Positions 1 through 14,644 of a DNA stretch of 64,000 bases are shown piece after piece (the first letter of the stretch is position 1; each line of letters begins with the position of its first letter). The notes beneath the pieces are model-generated. The model had not been told where the DNA came from, made no database searches, and worked only from the letters and a program-made list of their open reading frames with translations. The position numbers and the translations under genes are program-made. Source of the stretch: Gadus chalcogrammus (Eukaryota > Chordata > Actinopteri > Gadiformes > Gadidae); contig NC_079427.1 in assembly GCF_026213295.1 (NCBI RefSeq), forward strand, positions 30,959,184 to 31,023,183, written 5' to 3'.

Positions 1-267
1 ATGCTATTGTAATGGAAAACTACAAACTGTGTAAAGTTCAGATCCACTTGTGTTCTGTAGATTCCTGATATCTTCAGGGTCTGTGTATGTCCACAACAAA
101 CACTTTAACGACCAGTCCGTGTCGACACGATGTCGGCATCGACCATTAAAGCAAATCAACTCCAACTCATCAAGACCAAACTCGTGTTAACACGTAATAT
201 TTAGATTTAGATTAGACACGTTAATGTCGGGTAGATAATCACACATCAAACTTCTAATTTTGGCGGT
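1..267. other. Non-coding flank
   Basis: AT-rich sequence before the first transposon. I see no open exon with splice signals, no RNA gene and no clear repeat in it. Confidence 0.5.
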
Positions 268-781
268 TTAAAGGTCCCATGGCATGCGACTTTGTGAATG
301 CTTTAACCCTCATAGGGTGTTCGTTTTTTTGTTACACAGGAGTTGCTGCTGGGTCTGGTGGACCCATTGCATTTTAGGCCTTTTAATTCAACATTATCTA
401 ACTTTTTTTTTAAATACTCACCAAATGGTTACTTCAACCCAATTGCAAGTAATATAAACAACACATATGTTAAATTTGTTCCCTTTACCTTTGTTAAATC
501 ACATTTATGAATAGAGGTGCCACTCGTTTTTGTTTATTTTCGTATTAGCATGTAATAAAATAAGGAAATGCATTATAAAACAGGCATAAATGGGAAATTA
601 TCAACATCATTAGAAATTGAAACATACTCAATAACATCTGTCTGAACAACACATTAAAGCCTTTGAACACGGCCATTATATGTATATCAGACTATACCAC
701 ACATGAGGGGCAGAGTCTCACTGTGTGTGTATTGCATATGTATTTTTTGCACTGGTTGCATGTATATTGTGTTTTATATTA

Positions 782-1012
782 TTATGTATTATGTATATAG
801 TGTATTTGTCTTTTACGTTTCGGAGCTGGCTGATGCTGATCCTCCTCTTCAAACTCAGTGTCAGACTCTGAATTTTCAGAAATGTTATCCTCACTTTCTG
901 AAACTGTTTCCTCTGCATCACCATCAAAACTCTCTGTCTCTTCAAAAATCAACTGTAAGGCAGTCTGAACAGAGAATCGCTTTGCCATCTTGATCAGTTG
1001 TGGTATGGACAC
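782..1012 (-). pseudogene. piggyBac transposase N-terminal remnant
   Basis: A 76-residue minus-strand reading frame contains a KRFSVQTALQLI stretch, then a long run rich in Asp, Glu and Ser, then basic PKRKR. Fish piggyBac (PGBD-type) transposases commonly start with a helical segment followed by an acidic serine-rich tail. The DDD catalytic core is absent, so this is a non-functional remnant. The call rests mainly on its place inside the CCCT/TTAA element. Confidence 0.55.
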
Positions 1013-1193
1013 GCTGACAGAGATTTTTTATAGTGTCAGATCCCCAAGCTTGGTTCCCGCAAGACAGAGGGTGAAATGTGTGGGAATATGGGTGTAGATA
1101 GTGTTGGGTGCTCCAATGTTGCAACCTTGTGCGGGAACAGTGGGTGCACACTGTGGGTGCTCACACCAAGGGCCCATTCACCTGCTTTACTCT

Positions 1194-1310
<117 letters not shown>

Positions 1311-3184
1311 AAAGGGAAAATGAGGGTGCACAGAACCTATGATTTCCACACTTAAACTAGCTCCGGGTCCACCCGAACACCCTGTGTGTAATATAAATGT
1401 GTTGGGGGGGTATACAGGGGGGGGTCCTTGAAAATGTTTTCTGATTTATGTTCCTCACAGAAAATGAGCCAAAGCCAATGAATCTTAGTTCAAAAAAAAA
1501 ATTATTTGTATCCCTTTTATAAAGCTAAAAACTGAAAACGGGTCCCACAGACCCTAACACCTTATGAGGGTTAATATAGATATTAGTGGTCCCCAAACAC
1601 AGTATTTGAAGACGTTCCCGAAATTCAGCCGTGGTGCAGAATTACAGCCACTACGAGTGGCTGTAAAAGCTCAATTTGCCAGTCGCACATTGAGCTTTCC
1701 CCAAACGCGCCGTTTGGGTGTCTGTAGCTTTAATGCAAATGAGGAGGAGAGAGGAGGGTCAAGGAGGAGGGTTGGGGTGTGGCCCTGAGCAGCTTGCAGC
1801 CACGGTACCATGCGCTCTGTTTACAGTGGATGTATCGCAATGGCACGGCCCACACAGCCTTTAGCCGTGTTCTGTAAATATTCTAGAACACACGGGAGTC
1901 CTGGAGCACTATATCTAAATAATATCATATTATACATAGATATCTATATCATATAATATATATTATCACGGCCAAAAGCTGTGTTAGTCTCCAGACGATA
2001 TTATGAATCTCAAACGAATGTGTCGGGTTCTTCCACGTCCACATCAATCTGAAGTAGACTGAACCACGACATTGAGGAGAAAGGGATTGTTGCCTGCAGT
2101 TGTCTCGCGCCGGAGCCTCGCTGCCGAGGGACCACGGACCGCCTCGGCAGCGGTCAGTGCTTAGGCACCACCGCCTCCTGCAGCGCCGAGGCGGTGGTCC
2201 CTCGGCAGCGGGAAGCGGGAAGCGGGGCTCAAGCGGAAGACATTCGTGGGCAACAATCCCTTTCTCCTCCATGTCGGGGTTCATGTACTTCAGGGAGTCA
2301 AAGCCAAAGTCCCTTTCCCCCAATTCCTTCTCAACCATGGCTGAGATAACCCCCACTACGAGTCTCGTTGTGGAAATACCAGAGTCCGACGTGTTATGCG
2401 CCATAACACCAACAGCAGAACGGTTATCCAAATAACTAGGAAGTGTACAACACTTGCGTTACAGTCCTGGAGCTCTATATCTAAATAATATCATATAATA
2501 CCTAGATATCTATATCCTATAATACATATTATCAGAAGCTGTGTGCGCCTCCAGACGTTATTTGAATAACAAACGACTGCATCGGGTTCTCCGACGTCTC
2601 CAGTTCTTCCACTTTCACATCAACCTGAAGTAGACTGAACCTCACACTTCCCGCTGCCCGCTGCCGGGCGGTGGTGCCTCGCGGCAACCGGCAGCACTCA
2701 GCATGTCGCAGTTCATGTACTTCAGGGAGTCAAGGCCAAAATTTCTTTCCCCCAAATCCTTCTGAACCATGGCTGAGATAACCCCCACTACAGTCTCGTT
2801 GTGGAAATACAAGAGACGTCAAAGAACCGATGTGTTATGCGCCATAATACCAACAGCAAACACTTGCGTTACACTGTGTGTAATCACACACACACCATGT
2901 GGCGCTCGCACGGTCGTAGCTCATTGTCTTATTGGCGGGCCAAATTCTCTGGGCGGGCAAGGCAGAGAGGGGAGGTAGCTTGTTCCCTTATGACAACATA
3001 TGGGACCACATTCCAAATCAGTGCACCTGAGCTTCCAATTTTTCAAAGGCGAGCAGAACACCTAGTGCTCGTTTTACACCGATAGCCAGTTTTAGCCACT
3101 GGGGGACGATAGGCTGGCTAGGGAAACTCATATTAATGTTAGAAAACCTCATGAAGTGAGATTTTCATGCCATGGGACCTTTAA

Positions 3185-3941
3185 CGTGTTAATAGGCGAC
3201 ACAGCCAACTAGTTGTTCCATTCTTATTTAATATGGTTTTTAGAAACATTACAGCATTAAGCCAACAATTTATCTCTACTTGTCAAAGCTGGTTGGATTG
3301 TTTCCTCATGGTCCGATGTTGCTAGTCTCATACATTCTCTAAATGGGTGGCTTCATAAGATATTATGGGAACTTTTTTAAACTTCACCATCCCCCGCTGT
3401 ACATTTAAATTGGCTTCTTCTAAACCCAAGGCTGTTGTTTAATCGTTTCCTCGACGGTCAGTGTTGCCAGATTGAGTGGGTACATACAATTTGGGCTGGT
3501 TTTGAAAAAAACTGGCATGATTATTATAATATTTTTTTACAAAAATCAATCAATACCAATAGACGTGAGGTTGAGTTGACCTTTCGTTTCTACCCAATAG
3601 AGTAAGTATTGGGGGTGGGGGATGGGCATCTGTCCAATAGTAATTAGGGGCGGTATTTAGGGAGGGCCATCAGACCTGTCTCTCAAAGTCTTAAGCAGAT
3701 TTGATTAATGATGTATTAGTGGAGCTGGCGTGGACTGTACATTGTTCTGCCGTTTATGTCCTTTAAGGTAAGAGGATTTCAAGTTGAATTTCTACTTAAA
3801 TAAAGATAATTAGGTTTGTAGCCTCACCTTAACCCCTCAAAACCATTTCTAAAGTGGTAATATCTACATTTTGGTTGACTTGTACATCATCTCGAATAGG
3901 TTGAACTTGACCTGCCTGTGTGTGGCATGTGTTTTTTCCAG
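3185..3941. other. Upstream intron or 5' flank
   Basis: There is no convincing exon. The stretch at about 3460-3520 contains GTGTTGCCAGATTG, which recurs at 33151 as part of a hairpin, so it is a dispersed repeat fragment. A pyrimidine tract leads into the death-domain acceptor at 3941. The exon upstream of the death domain, needed because that exon starts in phase 1, was not found. Confidence 0.4.
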
Positions 3942-4232
3942 CCAGAGACTATAAAGCAAGCTCCCCAGGGCCGGATCTGTCTGATAAGCAGCTCCAGGAT
4001 GTTGCAAAAACTCTGGGACAGGAGTGGGAGCAGGTGGCCATCCACCTGGGGCTGAAGAACGAAGATCTGGACGAGATCAAGAACGAAGAGATAACTGAGT
4101 TCATGCGGAAATACAAGATGTTGCAGCGGTGGAAATCCCGAAGACCACAAGGAAAGACCACAGCACAGGACCTGCTGAGAGGTCTGGAAGACCTGGAGGA
4201 CCTACTGGTCGAGACTCGTCGGTTGTTGACGG
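3942..4232 (+). CDS. Death domain exon
   Basis: A 97-residue exon with acceptor TTTTTTCCAG and donor GTAACG, phase 1 at both ends. It holds one death domain: LSDKQLQDVAKTLGQEW (helices 1-2), then VAIHLGLKNEDLDEIK (helices 2-3), then a helix rich in Met, Lys and Trp and a final helix with GLEDLEDLLVETRRLL. The DLSDKQL and LGLKNEDLDEI patterns are typical of the death domains in adaptor proteins such as FADD, CRADD and PIDD. Death domains pair with other death domains to build caspase or NF-kB complexes in the cytosol. A CARD exon follows 2.5 kb downstream in the same phase, so a DD-CARD N-terminus is plausible. The start codon must lie in an upstream exon that I could not find. The partner and pathway are inferred. 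Confidence 0.85.
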
Positions 4233-4429
4233 GTAACGTACTTCACCCACACACAGGGGTGGGGCGGGGGGTATTTTAGATGTGGTTCCGTAGTGTAAAT
4301 GGCTTTATTTAGTGGGAGTCTTTGTAATATATGTTTGTAGTTTAGCCTAACCCAGCCACTTCAGGGGGCATGCCAGCTCAACTAGGTGCCGGTCCCAAGC
4401 CTGGATTAAAGGGGAGGGTTGGCATCAGG

Positions 4430-4542
<113 letters not shown>

Positions 4543-5220
4543 GGGGTTTGTTTGGGGGTTTGTTTGGGGGGGGGCGTGACCCATTTCTTCCCCAGGGCCC
4601 TTCGTTAAGTTGCTCCGTTTCGTAAAGGTACACTTTTTGGAAGTATTTAATGTGTCCGCTCTCACTGATTCCCGTTAACTCATTGCATGGCTTAAGGTAC
4701 GTGGTTTTAAAGAGTTGCACAGTTGGTATACACATTCAAGAGACCGAAAAGACTGAATAGGTGTGCGTTGTTGAATGTGTTGGGCCGGTCTGGTCCAAAA
4801 TGCCCGGGCCGATTCTTTTTGTCCCAGTCCGCCCCTGCTGTCATTACCTATAGTGACGCCTCTGGCTGTCACTATTATGCTCACTATTGAGTTTTTTGCC
4901 AATCCCGCACTTGTGGTCAATCTTTGTAAAGGTTATGATTGTAAATGCATTTGGCCTTCTGCATTCTTGTCTGTACTTGTGTTCTTATGTCTTTGTGATA
5001 CGTCATCTTTTGCGGACCAAGGACCATGCCAACACACAAGTTAGCATTTTGCAATGAACGGTCAAAAGTTATCTTGACACGCCCATTTTACCCAGGGTGC
5101 ACCAGCTGGTATCTTGTAGGAACTTGGCAGCACAGATTTAATTTTAAGCGGCATGTTCTTTTACAATTATCATATGCATTCCAATTGATTTTGGCATGTC
5201 TGACATGTCATGACATTCAG

Positions 5221-5309
5221 AACATGTCAGGAATCAATCTGCTGGTCTCATGACGTCAGGCAGTAGGGAACAGGGGAGTTTGTCCATGTCACAGCAGCCT
5301 CAGCTCGAA
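5221..5309 (+). pseudogene. Relic linker exon
   Basis: After an acceptor-like GACATTCAG the sequence is open in phase 1 and reads EHVRNQSAGLMTSGS. This closely matches the functional-looking linker exon at 15642-15776 (EHVKNTSADLMTSGS). Similarity fades after about 60 bp, and only a weak donor (GTGGGA at 5310) is available. I read it as an older duplicated linker exon, perhaps no longer spliced. Confidence 0.5.
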
Positions 5310-5482
5310 CTGTGGGAGAGAGAGCACAGGTTACAGAGCACACAACAGCATTTGTATTTTGCTATTCGCAGCATGTGACAAATACCAGAGCTAGTATGTA
5401 AATATAAGAATATGTATGCATCCCACAGAATTCCACAGTCTGCTTTAACAGATCCTCTCAATGGCTCAACAAGGAGCTCCAC

Positions 5483-5610
5483 TCACTTAAAGTGGAGGCT
5501 GTCGTCTGGAGCGTCAAAGTAAGAGAAGTGGTCTGACGGTACATACAGATGTTTCAGCAGCACCAACAGGACTTTAAAAATGCACACAACTGCCACTATT
5601 CCAACAGTAT
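5483..5610 (-). CDS. Possible terminal exon of a membrane protein
   Basis: On the minus strand an acceptor-like CCGTTATAG is followed by about 42 codons ending in a stop. The translation begins with a hydrophobic stretch (TVGIVAVVCIFKVLLVLL) that could span a membrane, then a short tail with DHFSYFDAPDD. I do not recognise it. It lies in an intron of the plus-strand death-domain/CARD gene and next to L2 debris, so it may be a stray exon copy of a receptor gene or chance. No partner exon was found. Confidence 0.25.
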
Positions 5611-5879
5611 CTATAACGGAAGGGGAATGACAAGAGTACTGTTCTCTACAGAAAACAGGCTCTTCTGACCTTCTAACTCTGTGGCCATCTCCTCTCCCGT
5701 TATGTGTAATAAATACATCATTTTTTCTCCGAAACAAACTTGACAGAACCAATGTCAATATAGTCTCCTCCCCCCCGGTACACCTAGGGGTCAGCCTCTC
5801 TTCCAACATAGATAAAGCTTATGTGTCAAAGCTAGTTAGCCAGATGAGGCTCACTAACACATGCTCTCTTGACCCACTC

Positions 5880-6175
5880 CTAACGCACAAGAGTCCGCAA
5901 CCTGGGAGTGATACTGGTCAGAAAACTGTCCCTCGAGGCACACATCAAGAACATCACCAGAGTTAACTTCTTCAACCTCAGGAACAAAACCAATCACCTG
6001 TTGAGCCGACCTGCCAGCGTCTCATCAATGCCTTCATCCCGTCTGGAACACTGCAATGCCCTCCTTGTGGGGAATCTGCTACAAGAAAAATGACACTGTG
6101 TGGCAGTGTTGTGCTGTTTTCTGGTTGTGGAACACACTTCCTCAGAGAGGTGGACCCAGTGCTGAAGAAAGCCCC
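5880..6175 (+). mobile_element. L2-like LINE fragment (RT C-terminal part)
   Basis: The frame at 5908-6093, and the bases just before it, read VRNLGVIL then LSLEAHIKNITR, FFNLRN and later LEHCNALLVG. This is the order of conserved patches in the region after the catalytic core of L2-type reverse transcriptases. Frame breaks and loss of the palm domain show it is dead. Confidence 0.65.
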
Positions 6176-6298
6176 GCCACTGTCGGAGGCATAGTTGCGT
6201 CTAGGATCATGACGTGAATCCCTTGATAAGGCGGTCGCTGGGGTTGGCGGTGGGCGGGCTGTGAATACCTCGGGGGCTGCTTGCAGTCCTAGTTGTTG

Positions 6299-6329
<31 letters not shown>

Positions 6330-6594
6330 CATCATTATAAACGCAGGGAGCGAGGGAGCAAAGAGGGAGAGGGCGGTTCTTAGTTTAGTTTCATAACCTT
6401 GCTCTCTTCTGCTCTTTCTACTCTCCACAACTGTCAAATCTAAGAACAGCTGGTATTAAGATAAATCTACACTAACAATACATTCTGATTCCTTGTCTTA
6501 CAAAAGAACATCAAATATTACGATTACTGCACCAGACAGCCAATTGTATAATGTCTCCCAAAATCTTAGATATTGTCCTCTATATGTACTTCAT
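6156..6594 (+). repeat. Direct repeat flanking the CARD exon, left copy
   Basis: About 430 bp starting CAGTGCTGAAGAAAGCC, passing through an ATT-repeat and ending near TATTGTCCTCTATATGTACT. It recurs nearly unchanged at 7302-7728. A third partial copy is at about 20690-20960. Confidence 0.85.
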
Positions 6595-6760
6595 GTAGGC
6601 TGTGAATTAAGATGAACACACAGAAGTTTAGGTGATGTTGAGGAATCAGTTTGGTTTTTGTGGCATATTGAACCAACACTACCACCACTAGTGGTCATCT
6701 GAGAATAGTTGTAACGTTTTGTTTTAATATTATTTTCCATTCTCTTGATTTGTCTTTCAG

Positions 6761-7033
6761 AACTTGGAAGGATTGGCTCTGAATTAATCAACAGGTTGTC
6801 GGACGACGATGTCATCGGTCTCCTGCATTACCTTAGGATGATGGATGTGTTGAATGGCCAGGAGAAGAAGACTGTAGAGGAGAAGATGACCAGTGAAGAC
6901 AGAGCATGTTGTCTCATTGATACGGTGATGAGGAAAGGGGAGAGAGAGAGTAGCCTGATGGTTGATTATCTGAAGGAGAGGCACCCTGACCTATGCTGGA
7001 CCCTGGGTCTGACCCCAACTTCTGCTCGGATCA
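6761..7033 (+). CDS. CARD exon (N-terminal CARD of first module)
   Basis: A 91-codon exon with acceptor TTTGTCTTTCAG and donor GTGAGT, phase 1 at both ends. The protein has the six-helix CARD pattern: LGRIGSELINRLSDDDVIGL, then LLHYLRMMDVLNGQEKKTV, then a CCLIDTVMRKGERES stretch and a last helix with LKERHPDLCWTLGL. The (L/C)IDTV..KG and LGL features are typical of CARDs in NLR, ASC and caspase-1-type proteins. CARDs join other CARDs to recruit inflammatory caspases. It sits after the death-domain exon and before a linker exon and the first FIIND, so it would be N-terminal or central, not the usual C-terminal FIIND-linked CARD. It resembles the terminal CARDs at 52425 and 58149 but is clearly diverged. 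Confidence 0.88.
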
Positions 7034-7198
7034 GTGAGTTTAACATGTTAATGAAGTTCCCTCATTATGTGTGTAAAGTTCTTTCAGCAACTACTTTGCT
7101 GAAGTTTTGGTGTCAATCAAAGTAATTGCTATTAAGAATAATGCACCTCTTCACCTGCAGGGGCCCAGAATCACACATAAACAGCATCTTCTTTTAAG

Positions 7199-7200
<2 letters not shown>

Positions 7201-7272
<72 letters not shown>
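7201..7272. repeat. (TG)n microsatellite
   Basis: A TG tract of about 72 bp in the intron after the CARD exon. Confidence 0.97.
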
Positions 7273-7273
<1 letters not shown>

Positions 7274-7301
7274 CGTTTGATTTGGGGACTAAAATAAGAG
7301 C

Positions 7302-7728
7302 CAGTGCTGAAGAAAGCCTCACCCCTATCGGAGGCATAGTTGCGTCTAGGATCATGACGTGAATCCCTTGATAAGGCGGTCGCTGGGGTTGGCGGTGGGC
7401 GGGCTGTGAATACCTCGGGGGCTGCTTGCAGTCCTAGTTGTTATTATTATTATTATTATTATTATAAACGCAGGGAGCGAGGGAGCAAAAAGGGGGAGGG
7501 CGGTTCTTAGTTGTTTAGTTTCATAACCTTGCTCTCTTCTGCTCTTTCTACTCTCTCTTTAGAACTGTCAAATCTAAGAACAGCTGGTATTAAGATAAAT
7601 CTACACTAACAATACATTCTGATTCCTTGTCTTACAAAAGAACATCAAATATTACGATAACTGCACCAGACAGCCAATTGTATAATGTCACCCAAAATCT
7701 TAGATATTGTCCGCTATATATACTTCAT
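7302..7728 (+). repeat. Direct repeat flanking the CARD exon, right copy
   Basis: The second copy of the repeat at 6156-6594. The CARD exon lies between the two, and a linker exon lies 70 bp beyond this copy. This suggests a past duplication of intron plus exon with later divergence. Confidence 0.85.
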
Positions 7729-7797
7729 TTTCAGTATTTCTTGAGTGAAAAGAAAATGAATTAATTTAATCTGCAAATTCTCTTATTTGTCTTTCAG

Positions 7798-7896
7798 GGT
7801 TTGGTAGGAGTCAGGAGTCATTCGGTAGAAAGGAGAGACCTGGTCTGATGTCCCCGTCTCTGCCCCTCAAAATGCATGAAGGCGACAGCGAGCTGG
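7798..7896 (+). CDS. Linker exon 1 (Ser/Arg/Pro-rich)
   Basis: A 99-nt phase-1 exon with acceptor TTTGTCTTTCAG and donor GTAAGT. It encodes about 33 residues: FGRSQESFGRKERPGLMSPS then a basic-acidic tail ending GDSELG. It has no known domain. It belongs to a family of short exons spread to 43 kb that share the same acceptor context and a downstream intron motif (AGTCTCCTAG about 10 bases after the donor). It is likely a flexible spacer between the CARD and FIIND modules. Confidence 0.7.
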
Positions 7897-7945
7897 GTAA
7901 GTTTAAGTCTCCTAGGTTTAGGACTAATAAGTAACATAACCCTCT

Positions 7946-8398
7946 TTATACCACGGTCTGCGGGAATACTCGATTCTGATTGGATGCAGGGTGTGCATTA
8001 ACTCCTGATATACGGACACCTGGACAAGTAGTTCCGTCAAATTGTCTGTTTACCGTTCTCAATTAATGCGCTCGCTGGCGTATCGTCTCTAAAATAGTAG
8101 TAACCATAGCAACGGGAAACAAAACAAAGCTGAGCGGACTATAATACCTCCCGCTACCTCCCGTTCTAAAGTCGTAGCTATGGCCCGTCCTAATTACTGG
8201 AGGAGTGAACAACGTTTCCGTTGCATGAGAACCCAACGGGCGTGTAATGGTGGTTCCGGGTATTAGTCAGACCCTCAGGCGTAACCAGGCAAACAAATGT
8301 ATGTTTTGTGGAAAACTTTATATTCGGATTGTAAAACGCATGAAAATATAAATTAATGGTCTTAATTTGGTCACCGTTGGTAAGTGACCGTGGTATAA
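7946..8398. mobile_element. MITE with TTATACCACGGTC ends
   Basis: The terminal 13 bases TTATACCACGGTC are inverted at 8386-8398. There is no coding capacity. It is followed at once by the long hairpin at 8436-8610. The superfamily is not clear to me. Confidence 0.6.
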
Positions 8399-8435
8399 GC
8401 GGGATAATGCCCTTCGAGGTGTCCATTATCAGGAA

Positions 8436-8610
8436 TTAATGGACTTCGCGGAGGCAACCGTCCTCCGCTTCGCGTCGGACGGTTCACGCCTCCACGTCGT
8501 CCATTAAGTAAGGGATAATGCCCGACGAGGTGTCCATTATCAGGAATTAATGGACGACGTGGAGGCGTGAACCGTCCGACGCGAAGCGGAGGACGGTTGC
8601 CTCCGCGAAG
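8436..8610. repeat. Long GC-rich inverted repeat
   Basis: The arm 8436-8507 (starting TTAATGGACTTCGCGGAGG) is matched in inverse by 8547-8610 over 64 bp without mismatch, around a 39-bp spacer. The spacer also repeats the flank TGTCCATTATCAGGAA directly. The transcript could form a very stable hairpin. Confidence 0.9.
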
Positions 8611-8639
8611 AGCCTATAGTGCAATTAAACGACTGCTTT

Positions 8640-11756
<3,117 letters not shown>

Positions 11757-11789
11757 ATTTACTATCAAAAGTGGAAAGGTGTCATATAG
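11757..11789 (+). CDS. Candidate 33-nt mini-exon before FIIND 1
   Basis: Between acceptor TTGTTGTTGCAG and donor GTATGT lie 33 bases, phase 1 at both ends, reading DLLSKVERCHI. Its phase fits its neighbours. It could be chance, as I found no counterpart in the second FIIND copy. Confidence 0.45.
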   Translation: MYYQKWKGVI

Positions 11790-11877
11790 GTATGTATATA
11801 TATGGAAATAAGCCATGGTTTGAGGTTTCAACTAAACTCCCCGTGATTGGTTGAGGAGGTGCTGTCAGACATTTCAG

Positions 11878-11964
11878 AGTTTGATTGCTCCCCCTTTCTC
11901 ACCGAAGACACAGCAAGCATGTCTTTGATGGACAGTTATGAAGAGGAGGACGGTTCTGATTCTG
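11878..11964 (+). CDS. Acidic leader exon of FIIND 1
   Basis: An 87-nt phase-1 exon with acceptor GACATTTCAG and donor GTAAGA. It reads EFDCSPFLTEDTASM and ends in an acidic DSYEEEDGSDS. It has no domain and is probably a disordered acidic spacer ahead of the ZU5-like half of the FIIND. Confidence 0.65.
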
Positions 11965-12066
11965 GTAAGAGTCGTGGTTCTTCTGGTTCTTCTCTCACGC
12001 TACATACCTCCAGGCTTCTCCAAACCTCCCTCTCACCCTCCCTTCTTGTTTTGTCCTTTTTTCCAG

Positions 12067-12108
12067 ACGCCAGTGCTGAGATTGATGAAGTTGATAAAGA
12101 TGATGAAG
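12067..12108 (+). CDS. Acidic mini-exon of FIIND 1
   Basis: A 42-nt phase-1 exon, DASAEIDEVDKDDE, with acceptor TTTTTTCCAG and donor GTGAGC. Copy 2 has the equivalent exon at 45408-45434 (DDEDDEEDE), and the flanking introns are alike (GAGCAGTGTCACTCTTC follows both). The conserved place supports it as a real exon. Confidence 0.75.
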
Positions 12109-12338
12109 GTGAGCAGTGTCACTCTTCCATTGAGCTTTGAGTCTCAATGACGAGGTGATCTGACAACAGAAGTATTTCAATGGGGGTTAAAGAAATATAT
12201 CCAGGTTCACTGAACCGGGAATGCTGCCTGCCAGTGTATCATGAGGCCAACTGTTATTGGAGGGCTTAATGTACACATTAGCCTTACACTGGACATGCTG
12301 TCAGTTTTGTTACTGACAATAAATATTTATCCTGACAG

Positions 12339-12388
12339 AGGAGATGCACTTCAAGTCACATTGTGAAAAATGTAAAGCAGCTGAGAAG
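12339..12388 (+). CDS. Small Cys-rich exon of FIIND 1
   Basis: A 50-nt exon, phase 1 in and phase 0 out: EEMHFKSHCEKCKAAEK. The HCEKC pair is kept in copy 2 at 45664-45713 (RCEKC). Two close cysteines could bind metal with partners elsewhere, but no full finger is visible. Confidence 0.75.
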
Positions 12389-12480
12389 GTGAATTCCAAC
12401 AAAATATATTCCTTTACATTAAATGTAAATTACATAAATTCAGTATTGCTCTTTATGTTGTTTGCTTCTTCTTTTTAAAG

Positions 12481-12628
12481 AGTCCTGAGTATGTGAAGGT
12501 TACCCCAACGAAGATTTCTAAGTGGAGCTTTGAGTGAGTGACATTCGGTCCTGACATCATTCCCATGGGATTTTCAGAATAATATGGTCCCAACCACAAA
12601 CAGATTCTGTTGTAATGTGTGTGTGCGT

Positions 12629-12694
<66 letters not shown>

Positions 12695-12922
12695 GGGTAC
12701 AGCTGGAAGGCGAGGGGACCTATGAGTGTTCGGCTACAGGTCTGGTGTTTGAAGTGTCGGAGCAGGCTCTGGTCCGCTACTCGGTCCTGTCCTGGTTCCA
12801 ATTCTCTGAGTTCCTCGGGGACTCCTGGAGACCTGCTGGATCGATTTATGATGTGGATGTGGTCAACAAGGATCCATCTGTGCTCAAGTTTATCCATTTC
12901 CCACACTCGCTGTGCCTTGCTG
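12481..12922 (+). CDS. FIIND 1, ZU5-like half (two exons)
   Basis: Exons 12481-12533 and 12696-12922. They join in phase 2 to read TPTKISKWSFE then VQLEGEGTYECSATGLVFEV, ending KFIHFPHSLCLA before donor GTAGGA. G-x-Y-x-C-x-x-T-G-L-x-F and the final hydrophobic-HFPHSLCL strand are the usual signature of the ZU5 part of FIIND in NLRP1, CARD8 and related fish proteins. In these proteins ZU5 stays bound to UPA after autoproteolysis and holds the C-terminal fragment in check. The second exon is almost identical to copy 2 (46029-46249), apart from small changes, among them a VNK insertion here. Its acceptor (GTTAG) follows straight on a GT microsatellite. Confidence 0.88.
12615..12692. repeat. (GT)n tract abutting a splice acceptor
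   Basis: A GT tract with GC variants at the start. It ends three bases before the TTAG acceptor of the ZU5 exon, so it takes the place of a normal pyrimidine tract. Confidence 0.95.
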
Positions 12923-13372
12923 GTAGGAACACACTGTGACTGTGAAGGGGGGGGGGATTCATAGGCTGAATACTCTAAGAATCTCTGCGTGCTGAACTGA
13001 CTCAGCTTTGGCAGTGTTTTGTAGATCAAACATTTTGTAAATGTTTTGGTTTCATATTGGGCTGACTCACACCACTTTTGAGCCTGCATATTTGGACATT
13101 TGAATGAATGATAGTTTTTTGATTGAACTGGAATATAGTCATATTTGTATTATTTTAAATGGACAAAATACGCAATGCAATGCCAATTTTCAAATCTATG
13201 AGTTATTACCATGGAGCATTTTACAAGATCCATGCTGGCTCTTTAAAAATGAGCAAGACCACTGTTGCAACAACAATGAACTACTAATGTAAAGTTGTAC
13301 TTTGCTTTACAATCTGAATCATCATTCCGCATCCAGCCACAATAATGTTATGTTATGTTAACGTTTCAACAG

Positions 13373-14552
<1,180 letters not shown>

Positions 14553-14644
14553 GTAATCAATGGACACATTGATTGAATTTGTTCTGTGGTTTGCATCGTA
14601 AGACTAATGACACATTATCCTTTATATGGAAAATCCTACTGCAG

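Noticed and set aside
1564..1788. Small plus-strand ORFs within the first element
   Set aside because: Also present in the second copy with frame breaks; no domain, consistent with transposon filler.
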